Shown here: piece by piece, positions 45,756-57,901 of the stretch
How positions within the stretch are numbered: position 1 is the first letter of the stretch
Layout of the letters: each line of letters starts with the position of its first letter
Source: Linanthus parryae
Taxonomy: Eukaryota > Streptophyta > Magnoliopsida > Ericales > Polemoniaceae
Direction of reading: 5' to 3'
Length of the DNA stretch: 64,000 nt
Assembly (NCBI GenBank): GCA_023055425.1
Contig: JALGPY010000002.1
Span: 138,131,927 to 138,195,926, forward strand
Translations under genes and position numbers: made by a program
Notes under the pieces: generated by a model
The model's input: only the letters and a program-made list of their open reading frames with translations
What the model was told of the DNA's origin: nothing
The model's database searches: none

Positions 45756-47448
45756 TGATAACTCTATATTAGAGTTATATTTCTTCTACGTTTGTGTACC
45801 GTTTTGTGTAGTTTCCGGGTCGAATATATTAGAAATACACTATGAACTTGAGGAAAGTGGATAAGTTTAGCTTTGAGTGATAAATTATTAATCCGGGCGT
45901 TTTTCACATTATTTACATTTATTTTGTCACTTTTGATCGCACGGGGTGTTTTCGTGTTGTGTTGGACAGGAAACGGAGCTCATGGATCAAGAGGAGGAGG
46001 AAAACGAACTTCGGAACATAAGAGGAAGCTTGGGAGAGAAAGAAATTGGAAGAAAAGAGGACAAAGATGGAAAAAGGGGGTCAAAGTGTCATTTTAGAAA
46101 GTTTGAAGTGTAGGATCAAAAGTTGATCCTAGGATCAAAGCAGATCGCACGATCAACTTTAGTGATCGCACGATCTGCTAGGGGAGAACTCACTGACTTA
46201 TAGGATCAAGTAGCAGATCGTACGACCAAGTAGCAGATCGCACGATCAGCAAAAGCAGATCGTACGATCTGCTAGCAGTACCAGCAACGCACGGGAAAAG
46301 CCAAGATTTAGGGTTATTAATTAATATGTTTTTGATTATTAATTAATACACCCTAAGTGAAGATAAAAATAGACCCTAATATTAAAAGAAGAGACACACG
46401 TGAGAAGAAGGATATCAACGCAAGGAGAAGAGAAGGAGGCACGAACAAGAGGAGGACTCCTCCTCCATTGAAGCTCTAAGTTTGATTTCTTCTTCTTCTC
46501 TCTCAATCTTTCTATGGAGAAACTAGTAAGTCTTGTTTGGGTTATTAGTATTAGCTAGACGTTTTGCTAGGCGTCTCTTTGAGAGCCTAGGGTTTATGTA
46601 AACGATGATATTTTTCCGGATTTAATCTTTGCTTCATGATTTCTTGATTTCTTCTTTTGAATCAGTTCTAGTTTCTTGTTTATGTTAGTAATCCTAATTG
46701 AGTGACACGATTGGGAGATAAACTAGGGTTCAAGAACTAGGGTTTGTTCAATAGTTGATTCATGCTTAAAGTTAGGAATATTTTAATTCAATTGTTCATA
46801 ATCTATGCTTAATTCTTAATGGGGATGGAGTAATTAACCGGAACCATTAGTTGGCTAGTGAAGTGCACGACAGTGAATTTAAATAGCTTGGATGAGATTT
46901 GAGCATCAATCCTGTATCACTGAGACTGAGAAGAGACGTGTTAGGATTGGCTAGTGTGGGTAGATTCGGTAGGTGAAATTCGACTGTTTCGAGCAACGGT
47001 GGACCGACAGGACCCGTTTTCGTGCATGTCGTTAGCCTACTAGAACGGACCGGTAGACACAAGAGACCGATAGGAGATTGTAGTGTACCGTGAAGTAGAA
47101 TGACTTGAGACCGATAGGAGTTAGTCAGTGCTGTTACCCGGCTTAGTTAGAAAATAGTTAACGTGTTTCTCAGATAATCCGGAAATCGTCTACAACCCTA
47201 GGTGATCTAGAGATTGCCTAGTTTCTCCAAACTTATTTATTAAATATAAAAATCCAAAAATATTAGCTTAGTTGTTATTTCAATTCTAGAAATCAATCAA
47301 ATCTTTCCTCCTGCACCGTACTCTAAATTAAATAACTAATTAAATAATCTCAAGCATGTCCTCGTGGGATCGATAACTCGGGGTTGAAATACCACCCCTA
47401 TATTACTTGACCGTGCACTTGCGCATACGCGTTAGTAAATCTGCGTCA
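45756..47448 (+). repeat. 3' LTR of C
   Basis: Partner of 40408-42100 with the same length. It carries the palindrome array at 46140-46272, with the perfect copy at 46255-46272, and ends AATCTGCGTCA. Confidence 0.9.
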
Positions 47449-49651
47449 CCACACCAAGTTGCTCAAAAACCGATGTGGGCATCAAATTAATACTTGCACC
47501 AAGATCACATAATGCCCTTTCATGAAACGCATCTCCCAATGTAACAGGAATGATGAAATCGCCCGGATCTTTCATCTTCTTTGGTAGCGCCTTTTGCACA
47601 ACCGCGCTACACTCCTCATTCAGAGTTACGGTTTCAAAGTCATCCATGCGCCTCCTATTAGAAAGGAGGTCCTTGAGAAATTTGGCATATTTAGGCATTT
47701 GTGAAATGGCCTCCGCAAAAGGTATATTAATGTGCAGTTTCTTGAAGATATCCACAAACTTCTTGAAATGCTTGGCATCCTCTTGACTCTTCAATCTCTG
47801 CGGGTATGTCACCCGCACACTGTATTCCTCCCTTGGCTTCTGTTTCTCATCCGACTTCCTCACCGTGTCCTTTGATTGGGGAATCACGGTAGGCACGGGA
47901 ATCTCTTCATCCAAGGCTTTTTCAGTGGCCTTAGTCGCCTCAGCTCGCGCATGGGTAGGATATGGGGGATCCTGGGTAGTGGTCCCACTGCGAGTAGTAA
48001 TAGCCTTCAATTGCTCAGTTGGAGTAATAGTGTTGGACGGAAGTATACCTGGTGGGAGTCGAGGATTCTGATTAGCTATTTGGCCAATTTGTGTTTCATG
48101 GCTCTTTAGCGAAGCTTCCATTGCGACAATCTTGCTCTCAATCTTATCATTGCTAGCTAACAGTTTCCTCAACATCGCATTTGTATCCTGTTCTTCTGAG
48201 AGTGGAGGTGGAGCCTGTTGTTGTGTAACCTGTCTCTGAGCTTGGTAAGGGACATTTGGCCTATGACCTGGCGCATATAAACCACTATTCGGATTGGCAT
48301 AGCTGAAGTTGGGGTGATTGCGATTGTTGGGATGATAGGTTTTTGGCCATTGCTGCTGTCTTTGTTGACCCATGTAATTCACGTCTTCAATGTCATCCCC
48401 ATATCCTTGATTTGCATCTGCTACCATCTCTCCCACTGACTTCACCTGTGCCGAAGGATTCAAATTACTGAAAGCCGAAGTCATCACTGCCATCTGATGT
48501 TCAAATTTCTGGTCCACCATAGACTCTATCTTACTAACCAATGCCCCATCTGATTTCGTGTTTCTACGAGTCTCAGACCTCGTGGATTCACGTTTTGCTA
48601 CATTATCTAGCAGATCACGACATCTCTGTAGTCCCATTCCCATAAAATTTCCTTGAGCCATCATGTCTAGCTCACTAGCAGTCTCTCTGTCCAAGGCATT
48701 ATAAAAGTAATGGAGAAGTTTATACCATGGCTCTCCGTGTGTAGGGCATCTGCGAAGGAGCTGGTTGAACTTTCTCCACGTATCACCCAGAGAATCATCT
48801 TCCTGCTGTGTAAATTTAGTTCTGTCAGCCATTCGTTGAGCAACCTTGGATGGTGGAAGATACTTCCTGAGAAACTCTCTGCTACAATCTGCCCATGTAA
48901 CTATGCTGCCTGCTGGAAGTTCCATAAGCCATGTCTTTGCCTTTCCCGATAAAGAGAAGGGGAAAAGCATGAGCTTTATCGTCTCGATTGGAACTCTCTG
49001 GTCATACATGGTAGAAGTAATCTGCTCGAAATTGAGCAAGTGCTGATGTGGATAATCACTCGGGGTTCCAGTGAATAAGCATTCATCCCTAACCATATTG
49101 ATCAACGGTTGGCGAATCTCGAAATGCGCGGCATTAATATGCGGCCTGACAATGGTAGGCTGATATCCCTCCGGTGTAGTCCTGAAGTAGTCCACCAAAG
49201 GACGCTCATCCTCCTCAGCATTGTTGACTTGCTCCACCACATTCCGGCCGTTATTGTTCCGATTATTACCCCCATTGTTCCCATTGCCACCGTTGTTTCC
49301 ATTGCCTCCGTTGTTTCCACCATTAAATCCTCCATTATTTCTATCAACAATTTCCGCACCAGGGAGTTGTTGTGGATTTGGGGGGTTCATGCGATCAATC
49401 ACTGCCTGCATCTCAGCCATTTGAGCCCTAAGCTGCTCAGTCTCCCTTGCTCGATTCGCTGCATCTTCCACAGCTGCAGCTCTAGCTGCTTCTGCATCTT
49501 CGAGGCCTTTGTGGAACCTCTCAAACTCAGCTCTAGTTTGCTCGTCCATCTGAACTGAATTTGCTTTCCTCTTGTCTCTACTCTGTGCTCGCAATAAGGA
49601 TTCCGGGTCTTCAAGTGTTGGATGCAAAGGCTCGTTTCGAGAACGTGACAT
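47449..49651 (-). CDS. B gag and N-terminal protease
   Basis: Open minus-strand frame of 734 codons of B, from ATG at 49651 to the C insertion; five further residues would be read from the C LTR. Residues about 40-95 are Ala/Glu-rich and likely coiled coil; 105-140 are Asn/Gly repeats (GGNNGGNGNNGG). The gag domain spans about 170-340 (LINMVRDECLFTGTPSDYPH, GKAKTWLMELPAGSIVTW, WRKFNQLLRRCP). A Gln-rich linker and a basic region follow, and the protease active site DLGASINLMP is at residues 716-725, close to the insertion point. No zinc knuckle is visible, as usual for Athila gag. It would form the capsid and package RNA. Confidence 0.9.
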
Positions 49652-49767
49652 GCACCAAGTGAATCAGACCTGAAAACACGAATCACACACACAAAACAGG
49701 TGAGTAACAGATATAAACTGAAATAGTAAATCCCTAAAGAGAAAAATTATAGCTAATTTATCTGAAG

Positions 49768-49785
49768 TCCCCGGCAACGGCGCCA
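49768..49785 (-). promoter_or_regulatory. Primer binding site of B
   Basis: The minus strand reads TGGCGCCGTTGCCGGGGA six bases after the end of the 5' LTR. It is identical to the PBS of C. Confidence 0.85.
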
Positions 49786-49791
49786 AAAACT

Positions 49792-51253
49792 TGCGCTCCA
49801 ACTGCAAGTGCACAGTTGTCGGTGTAGTGATAATATTCCGGAAATCCGGGTTGTCGAACCCAAGAGACTTCGTGTAAATTAACTACTAAATTTGTTCTTA
49901 ATGTGGGCAAGGCGCAGTTGTTTTGTTCTATTTCTACTAATAATTAAAAATAACAATTATCTCAAATAATTCAAAGAATTATTTCAAGATTAATAAGCAC
50001 GAGTTGATTTGGTGGTTTCTCAAAATGGGTCAAAATCAGGATATCTCTACGGATCACTAGGTATTTCACACTACGTTGAATTTATGTTCTACTAACACGA
50101 TGAGTTCTTGTTCTAGTTAAACGAGCAATTTTATATTGAAGATGTCTCAACCAATAACTATGCCTCAACTATCGTAACTGATTCCTCTAGCTTACTCAAG
50201 TTCAAACACGCATTACGATAATAATTCTACTCTTGTTCTTAGCTAACTAGCAAGATTCCTCAACCCTAGATACAGCTAGTGTGTATTTCAATTTTCCGGG
50301 CAACAAACGTAGATTCCTCTATCGTTCATAACCTAGCACAATTCTATTAATACGTCTACCAATAGAAAAGATAGATGAAAGATGTAAAATACACATAACT
50401 AGAGAAAATTTCATCAATTAAGCTAGAAAGCATGCAAGCAAATCCATAAATCACAATACGTAGTGATCAAACCCTAGTTTCCTACGAGATATCCCGAAAT
50501 AAGCGTTTAGCTACGCATAATCATGTTCAAAATACAAAGTTTCATGATCCAATATGAAAAACTAGAGAAGAAACGAAGATTAGAAGCCAAACGGATGATC
50601 CAAGCTCTCCAACCTAGCTCCAAGCTCTCCAAGCACGTCTCCCAATGTGTTTTCTGATGCCAAACACGTTCCCCAATGTTTCCTAAGTCTTCCGTGGCTC
50701 AAACATCTCAAAACTATGCCAAAATAGCGAAATTGCCCCAAAAATCCGATCCTGGCAGCAGAGGTAATCGTACGATTACCTTGATGTAATCGTACGATTA
50801 CTTGCTGCGTTTACCTCTGCGTTTACTTCGTGCGTTTACTTGCTGCATGAAATTTTGGCTAAGGGGTAATCGTACGATTACCTCCATGTAATCGTACGAT
50901 TACTTCTGGGCAGCCACCATCAAAACTCCATCTTCTTGCTCTTTTTCCCGTCGTCTTCACTTCCCAAGCATTCCTTTGAGCCTCCAACTTTTCCGAAGTT
51001 CACTTTTGCTCCAATGCCACGTCCCGAGCTCCCGGTTCCTGAAAACCACAACACGAGAAACATACCGGAAGATCAAACGTGATAAAATAAAGTCAAAATT
51101 AATGCAAAAAGTGTCCGGACTCATCATTAACATGCAAAGACTCAACATGCTCCAATTTTAGCAAGAAATGGTCCAAAATCCCTCAAAATGCATCGGAATA
51201 CACGCAAAACGGTAAGGAAACATACGAATATAACTCCAAATAGGGAGTTATCA
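49792..51253 (-). repeat. 5' LTR of B
   Basis: Partner of 29681-31161. It ends GGAGCGCA on the minus strand, a small deletion relative to GGAGCGTGTCA. It lacks one 18-bp GCGTTTACTT-type repeat unit present in the other LTR and keeps all four palindromes (50763-50780, 50786-50801, 50865-50882, 50888-50903). Confidence 0.9.
50763..50903. repeat. Array of four GTAATCGTACGATTAC palindromes (B 5' LTR)
   Basis: Same composition and order as 30656-30809. In this LTR the array would lie upstream of the start of the genomic RNA, that is in U3. Confidence 0.9.
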
Positions 51254-51575
51254 GAAATCGGCGCTCACCCTCCATTCACCTTGGTAGAGATAATTTGTAG
51301 CGTTCATTCGATTGAAATTGTCCATAAGATTGCTATACTTTGCTATTATATCTCCAAACATGGGTTCCCATAGGAAGTGCTTTCACCATACAATACGCCT
51401 GAAAAGATGGATTACGGTTCCGAGGAAACTCCAATGCAACGAACTTTTGCTCACAATACTGAACTACGCGATCACAAAATTTCGTGAGATCCTCACCCTC
51501 GAACCAAGGTGTCACAACCGGGTGCTTCTCAACGGGCAACACAAGTTTCCTAGCGGTTGTTTTGGTTACGACCAT
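51254..51575 (-). pseudogene. N-terminal half of the accessory ORF of A
   Basis: An ATG at 51575 starts a clean 80-codon frame (MVVTKTTARKLVLPVEKHPV onward) about 400 bases after the PBS of A. A one-base shift near 51335 leads into NLMDNFNRMNATNYLYQGEW, which runs to the GAAAT duplication and continues at 29680 past B. The N-terminal part has no domain I recognise. B insertion and the shift both inactivate it. Confidence 0.5.
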
Positions 51576-51983
51576 CTACAAAAGAAAACAACTCCATAAG
51601 TCACTTACTCCACAAATATATAGCGTAAACAAACTGACTACTCTTCGTAAACTAGTAAATATTCCCAAGACTCCAAATTTATAATCACAAGACTCTTGAA
51701 AAAATCCCCCAACGAAAGGTTTAGGCGTTTCGTTGATCAAAAGGTTTCTAACCCGAACTCCAATGAAACGTCTCGAAATCCAATCTCTTAGTATCTTGGA
51801 GAGTCCAAGGTTCTTAGTTAGGAGTGGGTGGGTGGTTATACTTGCTTTCTATCCTATTTCTTAAACACTTACACATAATAGTCCTATCAATACTACCCAA
51901 ATCCCACGGCTTATAAAATTTTAATTATTTTTCTTATATTCATTTTAGTTACCCTAACAAGTTTCGATTTCCTTTTTGGAATG

Positions 51984-51998
51984 CCGGCTCTGACACCA
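51984..51998 (-). promoter_or_regulatory. Primer binding site of A (Met-tRNA type)
   Basis: The minus strand reads TGGTGTCAGAGCCGG two bases after the LTR, one change from the usual TGGTATCAGAGC. Confidence 0.75.
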
Positions 51999-52000
51999 CC

Positions 52001-54315
52001 TGTAACACCCCCAAATGGCCCAAGCCGGAGGCCCGGGGATGTCACTCCGTACCCGAGGTTAAACCCAGATACAAGGAGATTTTATAACATGGTTCTCAAG
52101 AAAAAACATCCAAAAAATACTTAAAACTAACCATTATTACAATTCAATTATTCTTGCCTCAAATCAGGCATAAAGTTAACTAAAGTAATTAAAGAGTTCT
52201 GATTTAAAATGAAAACACTAATGATCCAGATGATGAAACTAATGAATTAACAGATGAACGGGTTCCCCTTCTATGCCAGATTCCCATCCTCTAGACCTGT
52301 GGTGCGGAATCAAAAAGAAACACCACAGTACAAAATCAGCATGAAATACTGGTAAGAAAATACCCAAGCATGTAAAATGATGATATGATAGTTACAAAGC
52401 AAAGTTTCATTTATAAGTAGGAGTTTTTCTCAAACACAACGGAAATAAAGTTTTGACTCTTGTAATAAGACAAGTGAGTTCCCAATTCCCTAATATTTCC
52501 AAACCAATTCCATAATCATTAGGAAATCCAAAATCACAAATTAATTATTTTTCCATTAACAAAACCAAAATCCATCATTAATAATTTGTTGTGACGGGGG
52601 AAACCAACCATCTCGCAAGCATCCAAGACCTTAAGTGTCGACTCTCCCCAAAGACTTTAGCGGCTAGAGGAGTGAGTACAGGGAGCTATCCGGGGACTTG
52701 CAACCGGATTAAATAAAATAAATTGAACAAAAGACCGAAGTCAACACGCCCAATGCCAATAGTAACCGATAATAAATGTCCCCGCACAACTCTTCCACTT
52801 TACGTATTAATTCATTGTTATTATCATGGTGATATTTTCAAGAAAGACATTTAGCACATAAAAATCACATATTGCATGTCACATCACATAAACACATTTT
52901 GAGACGTAAAGAAAATCCAATAATTCATTTGACACGAAGGAGTTAGGAACACTAGGCCTGGCATTTTTACTTAACTCAAAGCAAATTCAACTATCGCAAA
53001 TTAGTCGACGTACTCGATGTACTCGTCGTCGATGAACTCGTCACCTACACGTAACAATGCCCTAATTAAACATAATACTCTAGCAATATAATTGCTATAC
53101 TATCTACCTGCATATGACACTCGACGGTTTATGTTTCTAACACCAACCCAACATCCCACTTAATTCATACTTCAAAACCAAACCCAAAATCTTGCCCCAA
53201 AATCCTATACCCTAATGTGTACATAACCTGACATAACTTCACCAATTTTATTACTCCAACTTCCCAAACAGATCATGGCTCAAAAACAGTCTCATTAGAT
53301 CCAAAACACTCTGAATAATAAGTTTAGCCTCAAACGGATCCGAATTTCGATTCCTAGATCAAAAGTTATGCTAGTTTTATGTTTCCAATTTCACTCATAG
53401 TACCCATATGGGAATTATCAATTTCATACAACTATTCTCCAAAGCATCTTATTAATCCCGTATTCAAACAAAACCTAATGCAACATGAATACCCACATCA
53501 GATCAGGTTACTACCCACATACTATGATCATCAAACCATCCAAATCGCTTAATCAAACGTCCCTTTCATGACTAGGGTTTTTCCCGTAAACTAAGAACAT
53601 AGTTAAACCCAAAACTTGATTATTAATCCTACGACTTCATGAACGATGAAACTAACAATATAAATATGAAAATTTAAGATTACAAGCTACATACAATAAT
53701 TGTAGGCAAGAGATCAAGAGAACAAAAGAAACAAAATAAGACAAAAACCAAACCCGCCGCCCATGGAGGGTCAGACGGAGGGAGAGAGAGAACCGGACGG
53801 AGAGAGAGAGATTAGAAGAAGAAAAAAGAGAGAGAAAGAGATATAGAGAGAGATAGAGAGAGAGAGATACCTGCATGGGGAGAGAGAGGCGGCGGCGGTG
53901 TGGCTGTTGCTGCTGCCATCGGGGGAAGAGAGAGGGAGCCGAGAGAGAGAGAGAGAGGGACGGGTGAGAGACTGAGGGAGACGTGAGAGAGAGATAGAGA
54001 GATAGGGAGATGGTGAGAGTTTGGAATAAATCAAACTCATAAAGAAAGAAACCCAATTGAATTGGGAACTTTACGTAGGAAGAATGTTGGGTCAAAATAA
54101 TACCAATTTGCAGTAAAAGACACTTTTCCCCCTTAGTTTAGCCAAAAAGACAACTACCTCCCCCAAGCTCAACTAAAAGACACTAAAATTTTTAGATTAA
54201 AGTCACAAAGATCCTCCAACTCTAGTAACCCTTATAATTAACTCTCGACAGTTAAATTAACTCCCCAACACTTATAATAATATCATAAAATACCCATAGT
54301 CACAAAACGCGGTAT

Positions 54316-54319
<4 letters not shown>
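52001..54319 (-). repeat. 5' LTR of chromovirus A
   Basis: Partner of 22687-24926. On the minus strand it begins TGAAATACCGCG and ends GGGGGTGTTACA. It contains small insertions relative to the partner (near 53018-53040 and 53178-53200) and interrupted GA runs at 53770-53875 and 53940-53965. Confidence 0.8.
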
Positions 54320-54354
<35 letters not shown>

Positions 54355-54882
54355 CTCCTCTCCTCTGATCTGGTTGTCTTTTTCTTCAATTTCAGGTTAT
54401 AGCATGTATTCTTTCCCTCTCTCCTCTCCCCTCTCCCATCTGAGATATGTTGATGTGTTGTAGGAGAGGAAGCAGCAGCAGCGGCGTCGACAGCGGCGAA
54501 GACGACGGCTTCATCACCTCTCTTCTATTTTAACTTCTTCTGTGTTTCTTCTTCTTTCCTCATTCTCTTCAGTTCTTATTATCTTCAAATTTGTTCTTCT
54601 TCTTCATCCTCTTATAAAAAGAATTTTAGATCTGTAACTTTTGTCTTAAAATATCCATTTTTTGTATGATGATAGTATATGTTCAGATCTGTTTTTGTAG
54701 TTCTTATGGTTGTTGATGATTGTTTAGCACCAGAGAGAGGGGTGAGGGAGAAATACTACCAGAGAGGGAGGGGGTGGATGAAGAGATATTATGTGATGGA
54801 TGAGGGGTAAAAGGGTAAATGACAAAGCTTTCTTAATACTTGTGCCAAACCCTTATGGTGCGATAGAGGTGAACGGAGGTAG

Positions 54883-55249
54883 TATAACAGTTTGGTTGGG
54901 AAAAAACACTTAAGTTTCCATCCACATTACTTTCTGTTCAACTTTTTGGTGGAGTCTTTACTCAATTAGACTTTTCCATTTTTCTTTCTCGGTGAGAGAT
55001 CCCAAAAAAAAGTCCAGATAGTCGAGTCCACATGGTTTGTGTAACATTTTTTTTATTGCCAAAGGCAATAAATAATTACACGTTAATTTTTTATTGGTTA
55101 ACTTTACAAAGGCGTGTAGGATTACAAATGTCGTAATTATCTCATCTATACTAATAATATATGCAAACACCCCACTTTTTGGTGAAATACTTGTTCTTCC
55201 CAAAATACCCTCATTTCAATAATTAGATCATGGAAGAAATAATTTACAG
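54883..55249. other. Short intergenic stretch
   Basis: A+T-rich sequence after the Stowaway-like right end, with no gene or element end that I can name. Confidence 0.35.
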
Positions 55250-56362
55250 GTTGTTCGATTGAATACTAAAAGTCATGCTTTTTGTATTGGATTATTTGAA
55301 TTTAATATTTATGAGAGTGGTTTTGGGCAATGTTTTTGCATTATGTAATTATTGTGCATAGTTGTCTATTATTCCACATAGTAGAAGGTCTGGTGTGTAG
55401 AGTCTAGCTTAAACACAGAAGATCTTATCTTGGGTTCTTGTGGAATGAAACTTGTGAGTTCACAATCTAGATGGAATTAGACAAACCATCGGAACGATTG
55501 TAGCACATTGTTTTATTAGGTCTGTCTTGGCTACAGGAAACGGTATAGTTCATACTATAGTTTCAACTCAATGTGCTAGTATAATTTGTGTATATTGAAT
55601 AGGTCCAAGTTGAGATTATTATCTTTATACTGACATAAGAAGACAAGATATGTCTCATGGTTATTATGATTACTTATGCTCTTAATCCTTAGATAGTCAA
55701 TGTGCACATATATTTCGTAATTGTTGCTTTGACAAGTCAAGTGAGTGAGATTCCTATGGACTCAATAACCTCGATGAGTTGGGTGCTACTATTGAGTCCA
55801 TGGTGTAAATTGATATATCGAAGGAATCCATATCCCACTTATGGGATTGATGATATCCCCTTGATGAAGCTTATAAGTTTTGACTATGTCAAACCCTGCA
55901 TGTAGATTACTTGGTAATCTAGACATATCAAATAAGTTAAGTGGTAAGAATCAAGGAATTGGGATATCTGTAGTCTTAACAGGGGAGATAATAAGTATAT
56001 AATAATAGGAGATCGAAATATTATTTTTTGAGAATACGCACATGAGTGCAATAACAGTTATTTAGTGGTGCTAACTGTTATTAACTTTATTTGGGCTAGG
56101 TTGGGGTTGAACCAGGAGTCCTAATAAAGTTAGGAGCCTAATTCGTGTTTTCTCCTCCAGGTCCCTCCCGTAGCCTATATAAGTTTCATTAGTCTTCAGA
56201 ATTTGTATGCTTCAGATACACACTGGGATCTAGGGTTTTGAGAGTGAGAGTAATAAGTCTGGAGGCCAAGAAGGATTCTAGACGCAGCAAGCCCACACTT
56301 GCATACAAGAGGAACTTCAGGAATACGGGAGAAGATCCGGAGTTATTCAGACCTACATCAAC
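55250..56362 (+). repeat. Probable LTR remnant of another copia-like element
   Basis: The text has the character of a plant copia LTR: promoter-like CCTATATAAG at about 56174, a leader-like segment after it, and no ORF beyond about 67 codons. It is cut at 56363 by D. A start near 55255 (TGTTCGATTG) is possible. No partner LTR is present in the window. Confidence 0.3.
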
Positions 56363-57883
56363 TGTTGGAGTTATGCCCTAGAGGCAGTCAATTTCTTGTG
56401 AAAAATATATGGATTAACGATTCATTATGTTATCGATATGGAGATATGTTAACATGAATGAAGTCCTTAGAATATAAGTGTTATATTCTTAAATATCCCT
56501 AGTCGATTATATTGATTAACAGGACAATCAACTATAGACTAGTATGGAGTTGGATTGATATGGAGATATCACGATCCAACACATGGGTATGCATTAGGGT
56601 TAATTGCATACTGGATTAACCCATCTCCAAGAAGGATACGTACAAGTTATGTAAAGTCACAAGTGCTTCTCGCGGTGCAACGATATTGTTATCCAGTCAC
56701 TAGATGTTCTAGTTGTGGAATATTGTGTTTTGGTAGCGTCAAACACTACACTGTGACTGGGTAGTCATAAAGGCGTGTATTGGAAACAATAGGAAGCAAG
56801 CTTAGATATCGTAGTGATGTAGATAGAATGTGCACCTCCCACATAACGGGAGCAAATATCCTAGACCACTCAAGGGATAGTGCTTATAAAATGTCTGGCC
56901 AGACTCAAATAAATCAATATGAGATATTGATGTTACTTGCACGAATTAGGCTAATCCCACGATTGAGAAACTATGGATTGGATATACGAGTGTGACTTGT
57001 ATGTCTCGTGTCCAATCCGGATATTGAGACAAAGGGATGAGACAATTACTTGCACAAGGTTTGTCATGATGACTGTTTCTATTTGTTGGCTAGAATGGAT
57101 GTCTTGCTAGAGGCCGCTCCATATTAGTAAATGGTTACTATCAACTAAATAGAACCTATGGGGTCACACGCCATATGGGGATGAACTAGACTTTGGAATT
57201 AATTAATTAATATGATTAATTAATTAGAAGGATCAAATCGCAACAACTTGCTAACTTAGTATGACTAATATGCAAGTTGGACTAATCCATGTATAGGCAT
57301 GATTAGGATTTGCCAAGGTGGACTAATTCATGTAGAGACATGATTAGGATTAATTTTCAAAGAGAACTAATCCATGTATTGACATGATTAGGACTAGTTT
57401 GCAAAAAGGACTAATCCTTATTGGAGTAGGATTAGGAGAGGGGTTCTTTATGTAGTAGGACAAGGAGTTGTTGGAATATAAAAAGAAAACTCCTAGCTTA
57501 TTTTCTCTACACACATATGTACTTACTTGGAGTAGGAGAGAATAAGTCAAGGAGAGAGAAAGCAACATAAGGAGGCCGAACCCCATTATGCCGCCCCCTC
57601 TACCCGTCGACCACCAAGAGGGTCCAAACTCTCTTCCTTGGTGATTCGTTGCATGATTCTTTCTAGCTAGCACAAGGTGTTGGAGGATCTAGATCTCACC
57701 TATGGGCGTGGATCAACCGCAGAGATGTGACACAATTCATGTGACAAGTCATCTCAGGAGACCTCTAAGGTGTGTTACTTGTTGCTTCCCTTACCATCGC
57801 TATGATTCTCTTCCTGTGATCCTTGGAGGGTCTTGAATGGATAATTCTTTCTTCTCCTGCGTATCCATGATCAAAACCCTACA
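56363..57883 (+). repeat. 5' LTR of copia copy D
   Basis: TG...CA ends, a TATAAAAA box at 57477-57484 and CATGT..CATG-type U3 repeats at about 57266-57420, as in F. Older than F judging by divergence. Confidence 0.8.
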
Positions 57884-57884
57884 G

Positions 57885-57901
57885 TGGTATCAGAGCCACA
57901 G
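57885..57901 (+). promoter_or_regulatory. Primer binding site of D
   Basis: TGGTATCAGAGCCACAG one base after the LTR; identical to that of F. Confidence 0.9.

Larger units (their letters stand above)
40408..47448 (+). mobile_element. Non-autonomous Athila-like element C inside B
   Basis: LTRs 40408-42100 and 45756-47448 are both 1693 bp and differ at about 15 positions. The PBS TGGCGCCGTTGCCGGGGA is at 42107-42124 and the terminal polypurine tract at 45741-45755. The flanks CAACA (40403-40407) and CCACA (47449-47453) are a 5-bp duplication with one mismatch; removing one copy restores the protease frame of B. The 3.65-kb interior has no gag, protease, RT or integrase, only one ORF pair and a non-coding region matching that of B. 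C therefore depends on proteins from a relative such as B. Confidence 0.9.
29681..51253 (-). mobile_element. Athila-like Ty3/gypsy element B, nearly intact, interrupted by C
   Basis: LTRs 29681-31161 and 49792-51253 differ by about 1 % plus an 18-bp repeat deletion and a few small indels. GAAAT flanks both sides (29676-29680, 51254-51258). On the minus strand: 5' LTR, PBS TGGCGCCGTTGCCGGGGA (Athila/Tat type), gag-protease, RT, RNase H, integrase, then a third ORF and a long 3' non-coding region with polypurine tracts. Element C (40408-47448) splits the protease. Without C it is about 14.5 kb. Coding regions are open except for one TAG in pol at 38736-38738, so it was probably active recently. 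Confidence 0.9.
22687..54319 (-). mobile_element. Ty3/gypsy chromovirus (Tekay/Del-like) element A, host of nested B and C
   Basis: LTRs 22687-24926 and 52001-54319 begin TGTAACACCCCCAAATGG on the plus strand. The PBS lies at 51984-51998 and minus-strand coding order is accessory ORF, gag, RT-RNase H, integrase, chromodomain. CTCTC flanks both ends but sits in a (CT)n tract, so the duplication is not unique. The first 285 LTR bases show about 16 differences, so A is older than B or C. B is inserted at 29681-51253. Coding regions carry many stops and both LTRs have indels; the element looks dead. Confidence 0.85.
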
